DNA from: Loripinus fragilis | Lineage: Eukaryota > Mollusca > Bivalvia > Lucinida > Lucinidae | DNA: 64,000 nucleotides | Assembly: GCA_964019695.1 (NCBI GenBank) | Contig: OZ026518.1 | Location: 87,477,950-87,541,949, forward strand | Reading direction: 5' to 3' | Position numbers and translations under genes: made by a program | In this document: in pieces, positions 1 to 13,057 of the stretch | Numbering within the stretch: the first letter of the stretch is position 1 | Layout: every line of letters begins with the position of its first letter | Notes under the pieces: generated by a model | What the model was told of the DNA's origin: nothing | Seen by the model: the letters and a program-made list of their open reading frames with translations, nothing else | Databases searched by the model: none

Positions 1-3000
1 TTCTGTATACTTAGTTTAAAATAAGTAGAATTAGCAAAATAAGTTTACTTTGATACTCAGGTGGGTGGGGGTCAAGATAAACTGGCCTGGACAGCTTACC
101 CCCCTACCATGCAACTAAGCATGCAGAACAATCCGACAAAGAAAACAGCTGAATTTGACTTGAATTATGTTTATAATTGCTAATTATTTTGATTGAATTA
201 TGTTTTAAATTGATACATCTTCACAATCAGATAGATTAAAATAAGTAGAATTAGCAAATAATTTTACTTTGATACCCAAGTGGGTGGGGGGCAAGATAAA
301 CTGGCCTGGACAGCTTACCCCCCACCCTGCAACTAAGCATACAGAACAATCCGACAAAGAAAACAGTTGAATTTGACTGTAATTATGTGACTGTAATTAT
401 GTGACTTATTTTAAACTATCTGAATGTGACTGTAGTTATGTGACTGTAATTATGTTTATAATTGATACATCATCACATTCAGATAGTTTAAAATGAGAAA
501 ACTTAGCAAAAAAATTTTACTTTGATACTCAGGCGGTCGGGGGTCAAGATAAACTGGCCTGGACAGCTTACCCCCTACCCCTGTAACTAAGTATACGGAC
601 AATCCGACAAAGAAATCAGCTTAATTTGACTGTAATTATGTTTTAAATTGATACACCTTCACAATCAGATAGATTGAAATAAGTAGAATTAGCAAAATAG
701 TTTTACTTTGATACCCAAGTGGGTGGGGGGCAAGATAAACTGGCCTGGACAGCTTACCCCCCACCCCTGCAACTAAGCATACAGAACAATCTGACAAAGA
801 AAACAGCTGAATTTGACTTGAATTATGTTTATTATTGATAAATCTTCACATTCAGATAGTTTAAAATAAGAAGAATAGGCACAATACTTTTACTTTGATA
901 CCCAGGTGGGAGGGGGGCAAGATAAACTGGCCTGGACAGCTTACCCCCCACCCATGCAACTAAGCATACAGAACAATCCGACAAAGAAAACAGCTGAACT
1001 TGACTTGAATTATGTTTATAATTGATACAACATCACATTCAGATAGTTTAAATGAGAAAACTTAGCAAAATAATTTTACTTTGATACTCAGGTGGGTGGG
1101 GGTCAAGATAAACTGGCCTGGACAGCTTAACCCCCACCCCTGTAACTAAGTATACGGAACAATCCGACAAAGAAAACAGCTGAATTTCTCTTGAATTATG
1201 TCTATAATTGATACATCATCACATTCAGATAGTTTAAAATGAGAAAACTTGGCAAAACAATTTTACTTAGATACTCAGGTGGGTGGGGGTCAAGATAAAC
1301 TGGCCTGGACAGCTTACCCCCCACCCCTGTAACTAAGTATACGGAACAATCAGACAAAGAAATCAGCTGAATTTGACTGCAATTATGTTTTAAATTGATA
1401 CATCTTCACAATCAGATAGATTAAAATAAGTAGAATTAGCAAAATAGTTTTACTTTGATACCCAAGTGGGTGGGGGGCAAGATAAACTGGCCTGGTCAGC
1501 TTACCACCCACCCCTGCAACTAAGCATAGAGAACAATCCGACAAAGAAAACAGCTGAATTTCACTTGATTTATGTTTATAATAGATACATCTTCACAATC
1601 AGATAGATTAAAATAAGTAGAATTAGCAAAATAATTTTACTTTGATACCCAAGTGGTTGGGGGGCAAGATAAACTGGCCTGGACAGCTTAGCCCCCACCC
1701 CTGCAACTAAGCATACAGAACAATCCGACAAAGAAAACAGTTGAATTTGACTTGAATTATGTTTATAATTGATACATGCTCACATTCAGATAGTTTCAAA
1801 TGAGAAAACTTAGCAAAAAAATTTTATTTTGATACTCAGGCGGGTGGGGGTCAAGATAAACTGGCCTGGACAGCTTACCCCCCACCCCTGTAACTAAGTA
1901 TACGGAACAATCAGACAAAGAAATCAGCTGAATTTGACTGCAATTATGTTTTAAATTGATACATCTTCACAATCAGATAGATTAAAATAAGTAGAATTAG
2001 CAAAATAGTTTTACTTTGATACCCAATTGGGTGGGGGGCAAGATAAACTGGCCTGGTCAGCTTACCCCCCACCCCTGCAACTAAGCATACAGAACAATCC
2101 GACAAAGAAAACAGCTGAATTTGACTTGAATTATGTTTATTATTGATACATCTTCACATTCAGATAGTTTCAAATAAGAAGAAAAGGCACAAAACTTTTA
2201 CTTTGATACCCAGGTTGGTGGGGGTCAAGATAAACTGGCCTGGACAGCTTACCCCCCACCCCTGTAACTAAGTATACGGAACAATCCGACAAAGAAAACA
2301 GCTAAATTTCACTTGAATTATGTTTATAATTGATACATCATCACATTCAGATAGTTAAAATGAGAAAACTTAGCAAATTAATTTTACTTTGATACTCAGG
2401 TGGGTGGAGGTCAAGATAAACTGGCCTGGACAGCTTACCCCCCACCCCTGTAACTAAGTATACGGAACAATCTGACAAAGAAAACAGCTGAATTTGACTT
2501 GAATTATGTTTTAAATTGATACATCTTCACATTCAGATAGTATAAAATAAGTAGTATAGGCACAATACTTTTACTTTGATACCCAGGTGGTGGGGGGCAA
2601 GATAAACTGGCCTGGACAGCTTACCCCCCACCGATGCAACTAAGCATACAGAACAATCTGACAAAGAAAACAGCTGAATTTGACTTGAATTATGTTTATA
2701 ATTGCAACATCATCACATTCAGATAGTTTAAAATGAGAAAACTTAGCAAAATAATTTTACTTTGATACTCAGGTGGGAGGGGGTAAAGATAAACTGGCCT
2801 GGACAGCTTACCCCCCACCCCTGTAACTAAGTATACAGAACAATCCCACAAAGAAAACAGCTGAATTTGACTTGAATTATGTTTATAATTGATACATCAT
2901 CACATTCAGATAGTTTAAAATGAGATAACTTAGCAAAATAATTTTACTTTGATACCCAAGTGGGTGGGGGGCAAGATAAACTGGCCTGGACAGCTTGCCC

Positions 3001-6000
3001 CCCACCCCTGCAACTAAGCATACAGAACTATCTGACACAGAAAACAGCTGAATTGGACTTGATTTATGTTTATAATAGATACATCATAACATTCAGATAG
3101 TTTAAAATAAGTAGAATTAGCAAAATAATTTTACTTTGATACCCATGTGGGTGGGGGGCAAGATAAACTGGCCTGGACAGCTTACCCCCCACCCCTGTAA
3201 CTAAGTATACGGAACATTGCGACAAAGAAAACAGCTGAACTTGACTTGAATTATGTTAATAATTGATACATCTTCACATTCAGATAGTTTAAAATAAGAA
3301 GAATAGGCACAACACTTTTACTTTGATACCCAGGTGGGTGGGGGGCAAGATAAACTGGCCTGGACAGCTTACCCCCCACCCATGCAACTAAGCATACAGA
3401 ACAATCCGACTAAGAAAACAGCTGAACTTGACTTGAATTATGTTTATAATTGATACATCATCATATTCAGATAGTTTAAATGAGAAAACTTAGCAAAATA
3501 ATTTTACTTTGATACTCAGGTGGGTGGGGGTCAAGATAAACTGGCCTGGACAGCTTACCCCCCACCCCTGTAACTTAGTATACGGAACAATCCGACAAAG
3601 AAAACAGCTGAATTTGACTTGAATTATGTTTATAATTGATACATCATCACGTTTAGATAGTTTAAAATGAGAAAACTTAGCAAAATAATTTTACTTTGAT
3701 ACTCAGGTGGGTGGGGGTCAAGATAAACTGGCCTGGACAGCTTACCCCCCACCCCTGTAACTAAGTATACGGAACAATCAGACAAAGAAATCAGCTGAAT
3801 TTGACTGCAATTATGTTTTAAATTGATACATCTTCACAATCAGATAGATTAAAATAAGTAGAATTAGCAAAATAGTTTTACTTTGATACCCAAGTGGGTG
3901 GGGGGCAAGATAAACTGGCCTGGTCAGCTTACCACCCACCCCTGCAACTAAGCATAGAGAACAATCCGACAAAGAAAACAGCTGAATTTCACTTGAATTA
4001 TGTTTTAAATTGATACATCTTCACAATCAGATAGATTAAAATAAGTAGAATTAGCAAAATAATTTTACTTTGATACCCAAGTGGGTGGGGGGCAAGATAA
4101 ACTGGCCTGGACAGCTTAGCCCCCACCCCTGCAACTAAGCATACAGAACAATCCGACAAAGAAAACAGTTGAATTTGACTTGAATTATGTTTATAATTGA
4201 TACATGCTCACATTCAGATAGTTTCAAATGAGAAAACTTAGCAAAAAAATTTTATTTTGATACTCAGGCGGGTGGGGGTCAAGATAAACTGGCCTGGACA
4301 GCTTACCCCCCACCCCTGTAACTAAGTATACGGAACAATCAGACAAAGAAATCAGCTGAATTTGACTGCAATTATGTTTTAAATTGATACATCTTCACAA
4401 TCAGATAGATTAAAATAAGTAGAATTAGCAAAATAGTTTTACTTTGATACCCAATTGGGTGGGGGGCAAGATAAACTGGCCTGGTCAGCTTACCCCCCAC
4501 CCCTGCAACTAAGCATACAGAACAATCCGACAAAGAAAACAGCTGAATTTGACTTGAATTATGTTTATTATTGATACATCTTCACATTCAGATAGTTTAA
4601 AATAAGAAGAAAAGGCACAATACTTTTACTTTGATACCCAGGTTGTTGGGGGTCAAGATAAACTGGCCTGGACAGCTTACCCCCCACCCCTGTAACTAAG
4701 TATACGGAACAATCCGACAAAGAAAACAGCTAAATTTCACTTGAATTATGTTTATAATTGATACATCATCACATTCAGATAGTTAAAATGAGAAAACTTA
4801 GCAAAATAATTTTACTTTGATACTCAGGTGGGTGGGGGTCAAGATAAACTGGCCTGGACAGCTTACCCTCCACCCCTGTAACTAAGTATTCGGAACAATC
4901 TGACAAAGAAAACAGCTGAATTTGACTTGAATTATGTTTTAAATTGATACATCTTCACATTCAGATAGTATAAAATAAGTAGTATAGGCACAATACTTTT
5001 ACTTTGATACCCAGGTGGTGGGGGGCAAGATAAACTGGCCTGGACAGCTTACCCCCCACCGATGCAACTAAGCATACAGAACAATCTGACAAAGAAAACA
5101 GCTGAATTTGACTTGAATTATGTTTATAATTGCAACATCATCACATTCAGATAGTTTAAAATGAGAAAACTTAGCAAAATAATTTTACTTTGATACTCAG
5201 GTGGGAGGGGGTAAAGATAAACTGGCCTGGACAGCTTACCCCCCACCCCTGTAACTAAGTATACAGAACAATCCCACAAAGAAAACAGCTGAATTTGACT
5301 TGAATTATGTTTATAATTGATACATCATCACATTCAGCTAGTTTAAAATGAGATAACTTAGCAAAATAATTTTACTTTGATACCCAAGTGGGTGGGGGGC
5401 AAGATAAACTGGCCTGGACAGCTTGCCCCCCACCCCTGCAACTAAGCATACAGAACTATCTGACACAGAAAACAGCTGAATTGGACTTGATTTATGTTTA
5501 TAATAGATACATCATAACATTCAGATAGTTTAAAATAAGTAGAATTAGCAAAATAATTTTACTTTGATACCCAAGTGGGTGGGGGGCAAGATAAACTGGC
5601 CTGGACAGCTTACCCCCCACCCCTGTAACTAAGTATACGGAACATTGCGACAAAGAAAACAGCTGAACTTGACTTGAATTATGTTAATAATTGATACATC
5701 TTCACATTCAGATAGTTTAAAATAAGAAGAATAGGCACAACACTTTTACTTTGATACCCAGGTGGGTGGGGGGCAAAATAAACTGGCCTGGACAGCTTAC
5801 CCCCCACCCATGCAACTAAGCATACAGAACAATCCGACAAAGAAAACAGCTGAACTTGACTTGAATTATGTTTATAATTGATACATCATCATATTCAGAT
5901 AGTTTAAATGAGAAAACTTAGCAAAATAATTTTACTTTGATACTCAGGTGGGTGGGGGTCAAGATAAACTGGCCTGGACAGCTTACCCCCCACCCCTGTA

Positions 6001-9000
6001 ACTTAGTATACGGAACAATCCGACAAAGAAAACAGCTGAATTTGACTTGAATTATGTTTATAATTGATACATCATCACGTTTAGATAGTTTAAAATGAGA
6101 AAACTTAGCAAAATAATTTTACTTTGATACTCAGGTGGGTGGGGGTCAAGATAAACTGGCCTGGACAGCTTACTCCCTACCCCTGTAACTAAGCATAGAG
6201 AACAATCCGACAAAAAGAACAGCTGAATTTCACTTGAATTATGTTTAAAATTGATACATCTTCACAATCAGATAGATTAAAATAAGTAGAATTAGCAAAA
6301 TAATTTTACTTTGATACCCAAGTGGGTGGGGGGCAAGATAAACTGGCCTGGACAGCTTACCCCCCACCCCTGCAACTAAGCATACAAAACAATCCGACAA
6401 AGAAAACAGTTGAATTTGACTGTAATTATGTTTATAATTGATACATGCTTACATTCGGATAGTTTAAAATGAGAAAACTTAGCAAAAAAATTTTACTTTG
6501 ATACTCAGGCGGGTGGGAGTCAAGATAAACTGGCCTGGACAGCTTACCCCCCACCCCTGTAACTAAGTATACGGAACAATCCGACAAAGAAATCAGCTGA
6601 ATTTGACTGTAATTATGTTTTAAATTGATACATCTTCACAATCAGATAGATTAAAATAAGTAGAAATAGCAAAATAGTTTTACTTTGATACCCAAGTGGG
6701 TGGGGGGCAAGATAAACTGGCCTGGACAGCTTACCCCCCACCCCTGCAACTAAGCATACAGAACAATCTGACAAAGAAAACAGCTGAATTTGACTTGAAT
6801 TATGTTTATTATTGATACATCATAACATTCAGATAGTTTAAAATAAGAAGAATAGGCACAATACTTTTACTTTGATACCCAGGTGGGTGGGGGGCAAGAT
6901 AAACTGGCCTGGACAGCTTACCCCCCACCCATGCAACTAAGCATACAGAACAATCCGACAAAGAAAACAGCTGAATTTGACTTGAATTATGTTTTAAATT
7001 GATACATCTTCACATTCAGATAGTATAAAATAAGTAGTATAGGCACAATACTTTTACTTTGATACCCAGGTGGTGGGGGGGCAAGATAAACTGGCCTGGA
7101 CAGCTTACCCCCCACCGATGCAACTAAGCATACAGAACAATCTGACAAAGAAAACAGCTGAATTTGACTTGAATTATGTTTATAATTGCAACATCATCAC
7201 ATTCAGATAGTTTAAAATGAGAAAACTTAGCAAAATAATTTTACTTTGATACTCAGGTGGGAGGGGGTAAAGATAAACTGGCCTGGACAGCTTACCCCCC
7301 ACCCCTGTAACTAAGTATACAGAACAATCCCACAAAGAAAACAGCTGAATTTGACTTGAATTATGTTTATAATTGATACATCATCACATTCAGCTAGTTT
7401 AAAATGAGATAACTTAGCAAAATAATTTTACTTTGATACCCAAGTGGGTGGGGGGCAAGATAAACTGGCCTGGACAGCTTGCCCCCCACCCCTGCAACTA
7501 AGCATACAGAACTATCTGACACAGAAAACAGCTGAATTGGACTTGATTTATGTTTATAATAGATACATCATAACATTCAGATAGTTTAAAATAAGTAGAA
7601 TTAGCAAAATAATTTTACTTTGATACCCAAGTGGGTGGGGGGCAAGATAAACTGGCCTGGACAGCTTACCCCCCACCCCTGTAACTAAGTATACGGAACA
7701 TTGCGACAAAGAAAACAGCTGAACTTGACTTGAATTATGTTAATAATTGATACATCTTCACATTCAGATAGTTTAAAATAAGAAGAATAGGCACAACACT
7801 TTTACTTTGATACCCAGGTGGGTGGGGGGCAAAATAAACTGGCCTGGACAGCTTACCCCCCACCCATGCAACTAAGCATACAGAACAATCCGACAAAGAA
7901 AACAGCTGAACTTGACTTGAATTATGTTTATAATTGATACATCATCATATTCAGATAGTTTAAATGAGAAAACTTAGCAAAATAATTTTACTTTGATACT
8001 CAGGTGGGTGGGGGTCAAGATAAACTGGCCTGGACAGCTTACCCCCCACCCCTGTAACTTAGTATACGGAACAATCCGACAAAGAAAACAACAGCTGAAT
8101 TTGACTTGAATTATGTTTATAATTGATACATCATCACGTTTAGATAGTTTAAAATGAGAAAACTTAGCAAAATAATTTTACTTTGATACTCAGGTGGGTG
8201 GGGGTCAAGATAAACTGGCCTGGACAGCTTACCCCCTACCCCTGTAACTAAGCATAGAGAACAATCCGACAAAGAAAAACAGCTGAATTTCACTTGAATT
8301 ATGTTTAAAATTGATACATCTTCACAATCAGATAGATTAAAATAAGTAGAATTAGCAAAATAATTTTACTTTGATACCCAAGTGGGTGGGGGGCAAGATA
8401 AACTGGCCTGGACAGCTTACCCCCCACCCCTGCAACTAAGCATACAAAACAATCCGACAAAGAAAACAGTTGAATTTGACTGTAATTATGTTTATAATTG
8501 ATACATGCTTACATTCGGATAGTTTAAAATGAGAAAACTTAGCAAAAAAATTTTACTTTGATACTCAGGCGGGTGGGAGTCAAGATAAACTGGCCTGGAC
8601 AGCTTACCCCCCACCCCTGTAACTAAGTATACGGAACAATCCGACAAAGAAATCAGCTGAATTTGACTGTAATTATGTTTTAAATTGATACATCTTCACA
8701 ATCAGATAGATTAAAATAAGTAGAAATAGCAAAATAGTTTTACTTTGATACCCAAGTGGGTGGGGGGCAAGATAAACTGGCCTGGACAGCTTACCCCCCT
8801 CCCCTGCAACTAAGCATACAGAACAATCTGACAAAGAAAACAGCTGAATTTGACTTGAATTATGTTTATTATTGATACATCATAACATTCAGATAGTTTA
8901 AAATAAGAAGAATAGGCACAATACTTTTACTTTGATACCCAGGTGGGTGGGGGGCAAGATAAACTGGCCTGGACAGCTTACCCCCCACCCATGCAACTAA

Positions 9001-12000
9001 GCATACAGAACAATCCGACAAAGAAAACAGCTGAATTTGACTTGAATTATGTTTTAAATTGATACATCTTCACATTCAGATAGTATAAAATAAGTAGTAT
9101 AGGCACAATACTTTTACTTTGATACCCAGGTGGTGGGGGGCAAGATAAACTGGCCTGGACAGCTTACCCCCCACCGATGCAACTAAGCATACAGAACAAT
9201 CTGACAAAGAAAACAGCTGAATTTGACTTGAATTATGTTTATAATTGCAACATCATCACATTCAGATAGTTTAAAATGAGAAAACTTAGCAAAATAATTT
9301 TACTTTGATACTCAGGTGGGAGGGGGTAAAGATAAACTGGCCTGGACAGCTTACCCCCCACCCCTGTAACTAAGTATACAGAACAATCCCACAAAGAAAA
9401 CAGCTGAATTTGACTTGAATTATGTTTATAATTGATACATCATCACATTCAGCTAGTTTAAAATGAGATAACTTAGCAAAATAATTTTACTTTGATACCC
9501 AAGTGGGTGGGGGGCAAGATAAACTGGCCTGGACAGCTTGCCCCCCACCCCTGCAACTAAGCATACAGAACTATCTGACACAGAAAACAGCTGAATTGGA
9601 CTTGATTTATGTTTATAATAGATACATCATAACATTCAGATAGTTTAAAATAAGTAGAATTAGCAAAATAATTTTACTTTGATACCCAAGTGGGTGGGGG
9701 GCAAGATAAACTGGCCTGGACAGCTTACCCCCCACCCCTGTAACTAAGTATACGGAACATTGCGACAAAGAAAACAGCTGAACTTGACTTGAATTATGTT
9801 AATAATTGATACATCTTCACATTCAGATAGTTTAAAATAAGAAGAATAGGCACAACACTTTTACTTTGATACCCAGGTGGGTGGGGGGCAAAATAAACTG
9901 GCCTGGACAGCTTACCCCCCACCCATGCAACTAAGCATACAGAACAATCCGACAAAGAAAACAGCTGAACTTGACTTGAATTATGTTTATAATTGATACA
10001 TCATCATATTCAGATAGTTTAAATGAGAAAACTTAGCAAAATAATTTTACTTTGATACTCAGGTGGGTGGGGGTCAAGATAAACTGGCCTGGACAGCTTA
10101 CCCCCCACCCCTGTAACTTAGTATACGGAACAATCCGACAAAGAAAACAGCTGAATTTGACTTGAATTATGTTTATAATTGATACATCATCACGTTTAGA
10201 TAGTTTAAAATGAGAAAACTTAGCAAAATAATTTTACTTTGATACTCAGGTGGGTGGGGGTCAAGATAAACTGGCCTGGACAGCTTACCCCCTACCCCTG
10301 TAACTAAGCATAGAGAACAATCCGACAAAGAAAAACAGCTGAATTTCACTTGAATTATGTTTAAAATTGATACATCTTCACAATCAGATAGATTAAAATA
10401 AGTAGAATTAGCAAAATAATTTTACTTTGATACCCAAGTGGGTGGGGGGCAAGATAAACTGGCCTGGACAGCTTACCCCCCACCCCTGCAACTAAGCATA
10501 CAAAACAATCCGACAAAGAAAACAGTTGAATTTGACTGTAATTATGTTTATAATTGATACATGCTTACATTCGGATAGTTTAAAATGAGAAAACTTAGCA
10601 AAAAAATTTTACTTTGATACTCAGGCGGGTGGGAGTCAAGATAAACTGGCCTGGACAGCTTACCCCCCACCCCTGTAACTAAGTATACGGAACAATCCGA
10701 CAAAGAAATCAGCTGAATTTGACTGTAATTATGTTTTAAATTGATACATCTTCACAATCAGATAGATTAAAATAAGTAGAAATAGCAAAATAGTTTTACT
10801 TTGATACCCAAGTGGGTGGGGGGCAAGATAAACTGGCCTGGACAGCTTACCCCCCACCCCTGCAACTAAGCATACAGAACAATCTGACAAAGAAAACAGC
10901 TGAATTTGACTTGAATTATGTTTATTATTGATACATCATAACATTCAGATAGTTTAAAATAAGAAGAATAGGCACAATACTTTTACTTTGATACCCAGGT
11001 GGGTGGGGGGCAAGATAAACTGGCCTGGACAGCTTACCCCCCACCCATGCAACTAAGCATACAGAACAATCCGACAAAGAAAACAGCTGAATTTGACTTG
11101 AATTATGTTTATAATTGATACATCATCACATTCAGATAGTTTAAATGAGAAAACTTAGCTAAATATTTTTACTTTGACACTCAGGTGGGTGGGGGTCAAG
11201 ATAAACTGGCCTGGACAGCTTACCCCCCACCCCCGTAACTAAGTATACAGAACAATCCGACAAAGAAAACAGCTAAATTTCACTTGAATTATGTTTTAAA
11301 TTGATACATTTTCACAATCAGATAGTTTAAAATGAGATAACTTAGCAAAATAATTTTACTTTGATACCCAGGTGGTGGGGGGGCAAGATAAACTGGCCTG
11401 GACAGCTTACCCCCCACCCCTGCAACTAAGCATACAGAACAATCTGACAAAGAAAACAGCTGAATTTGACTTGAATAATGTTTATAATAGATACATCTTC
11501 ACTTTCAGATAATTTAAAATAAGTAGAATTAGCAAAATAATTTTACTTTGATACCCAAGTGGGTGGGGGGGCAAGATAAACTGGCCTGGACAGCTTACCC
11601 CCCACCCCTGTAACTAAGTATACGGAACAATCCGACAAAGAAAACAGCTGAATTTGACTTGAATTATGTTTTAAATTGATACATCTTCACAATCAGATAG
11701 TTTAAAATAAGTATTATAGGCACAATACTTTTACTTTGATACCCAGGTGGTGGGGGGGGGGGGGCAAGATAAACTGGCCTGGACAGCTTACCCCCCACCA
11801 ATGCAACTAAGCATACAGAACAATCTGACAAAGAAAACAGCTGAATTTGACTTGAATAATGTTTATAATAGATACATCTTCACATTCAGATAGTTTAAAA
11901 TAAGTAGAATTAGCAAAATAATTTTTCTTTGATACCCAAGTGGGTGGGGGGCAAGATAAACTGGCCTGGACAGCTTACCCCCCACCCCTGTAACTAAGTA

Positions 12001-12285
12001 TACGGAACATTGCGACAAAAGAAACAGCTGAATTTGACTTGAATTATGTTTATAATTGATACATCTTCACATTCAGATAGTTTAAAATAAGTAGAATTAG
12101 CAAAATAATTTTACTATGATACCCAAGTGGGTGGGGGGCAAGACAGCTTACCCCCTACCCCTGCAACTAAGCATACAGAACAATCCGACAAAGAAAACAG
12201 CTGAATTTGACTTGAATTATGTTTACAATTGATACATCATCACATTCAGATAGTTTAAAATAAGGAGTATATACAAAATATTTAA
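1..12285. repeat. Satellite array, ~185-bp monomer, higher-order repeats
   Basis: About 65 head-to-tail monomers. The conserved core GATAAACTGGCCTGGACAGC recurs near 295, 548, 733, 921, 1106 and 1290, giving a usual spacing of 184-188 bp; the first few units are irregular (218 and 253 bp). Monomer variants repeat in blocks: the variant with GATACTCAGGCGG lies near 1831, 4259, 6500, 8560 and 10616, so the larger period is about 2428 bp (about 13 monomers), then about 2056-2060 bp (about 11 monomers), with near-identical blocks. Each monomer carries a G-run of the form GGTGGGTGGGGG and, about 25 bases on, the complementary C-run CCCCCCACCC, so each can fold as a GC hairpin. The array starts outside the window and decays near 12285. 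No coding potential was seen. Confidence 0.95.
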
Positions 12286-12439
12286 GCTTAAAATCACTTA
12301 ATCTTGATATTTTTATTCAAGATGATGTTAAATTTTTATTAATATTAACCCCACAGGCACCAATTTCTCACTTTTAGACTTGTATAGGACCTGAATTCAT
12401 TAAAATGATACAGAAAAATAACAAAATAACATACATATA

Positions 12440-12592
12440 TTTTTACTTGTGTTGGCGGGGGGCAAGATAAACCGGCCTGGACAGCTTGCCCCCCGGGGGT
12501 GAAGATAACCAGGGTGGGGGGCAAGATATCCCGGGACAGCTTGCCCCCCGGGGGGCAAGCTGTCCAGGGAGGCAAGATAAACTGTTACACCG
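12440..12592. repeat. Degenerate satellite-like G/C-rich hairpin cluster
   Basis: This stretch reuses the satellite words GGCAAGATAAAC, GGCCTGGACAGCTT and GCCCCCCGGGGG, but in inverted and shortened arrangements rather than head-to-tail. It lies about 150 bases past the end of the ordered array. It could be a dispersed precursor of the satellite or a rearranged edge of the array. Confidence 0.7.
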
Positions 12593-12639
12593 GTCTAAAC
12601 ATAAAATAACAGGAGGCAATTACGCTTGGATTTTAATTG

Positions 12640-12765
12640 AATAAATTAACAGAACTTCCATTAAAAGTAACCGATTCTTGAATTTTCATATCGATAATCG
12701 TTTTTCTTTTGTATATCGACCGATTAACCGATATTTGGATTAATCGTGCCAGCCCTACAGAGAAG
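12640..12765. mobile_element. hAT-like terminal fragment
   Basis: Read on the minus strand it begins TAGGGCTGGCACGATTAATC and continues with ATCGAT-rich sequence ending near AAGAATCGGTTACTTTTAA. This TAGGGCTGG-type end followed by AATCGATT words resembles many animal hAT and MITE termini. Only one end is visible and no target duplication was found. From here to 12900 there is only a fragment of the AACCGTCTC-type hairpin MITE (about 12838-12885). Confidence 0.4.
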
Positions 12766-12917
12766 CTATCATAATATACAAAATTTAATATTTTGAGGCT
12801 AACTTACTGAGATTAGAGTGCATATTTGAAAAACTATTTTATTATTATGTTATGGGTACTCAAAAGAACTGTCTCTATGGGACTCCTACTATATATAGAT
12901 ATCATTTAAACACTCAC

Positions 12918-13057
12918 CCACTTGTTGTTGATGTCTCCATTTTCTCTTCAGCCTTTGGCTTCTCTTCTGGAGGTTTAGTTTCTTGCTGAGGTGTAGGGGT
13001 CACAGTAGGGACAGCTTTCTCAGGCTCCTGCTGAACTGGGGCTGGGGCAGGCTTAGG
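12918..13057 (-). CDS. RAD23: RAD23 exon 4 (linker)
   Basis: Acceptor TTTGTAG precedes CCT AAG CCT; the donor is GG|GTGAGTG. The 140 nt encode 46 codons plus two bases: a Pro/Ala/Gln-rich then Glu/Lys-rich linker beginning [14 protein letters not shown] and ending METSTTS. Low-complexity linkers of this kind separate the UBL from the first UBA in RAD23. The next exon is not in the window. Confidence 0.88.

Noticed and set aside
1..12285. Regular repeats reminiscent of a CRISPR array
   Set aside because: Repeat units are ~185 bp with no unique spacers, in an intron-containing eukaryotic context; this is satellite DNA.
12345..12575. Minus-strand 76-codon frame at the satellite edge
   Set aside because: It translates the G/C hairpin words (Pro/Gly-rich) and has no independent support.
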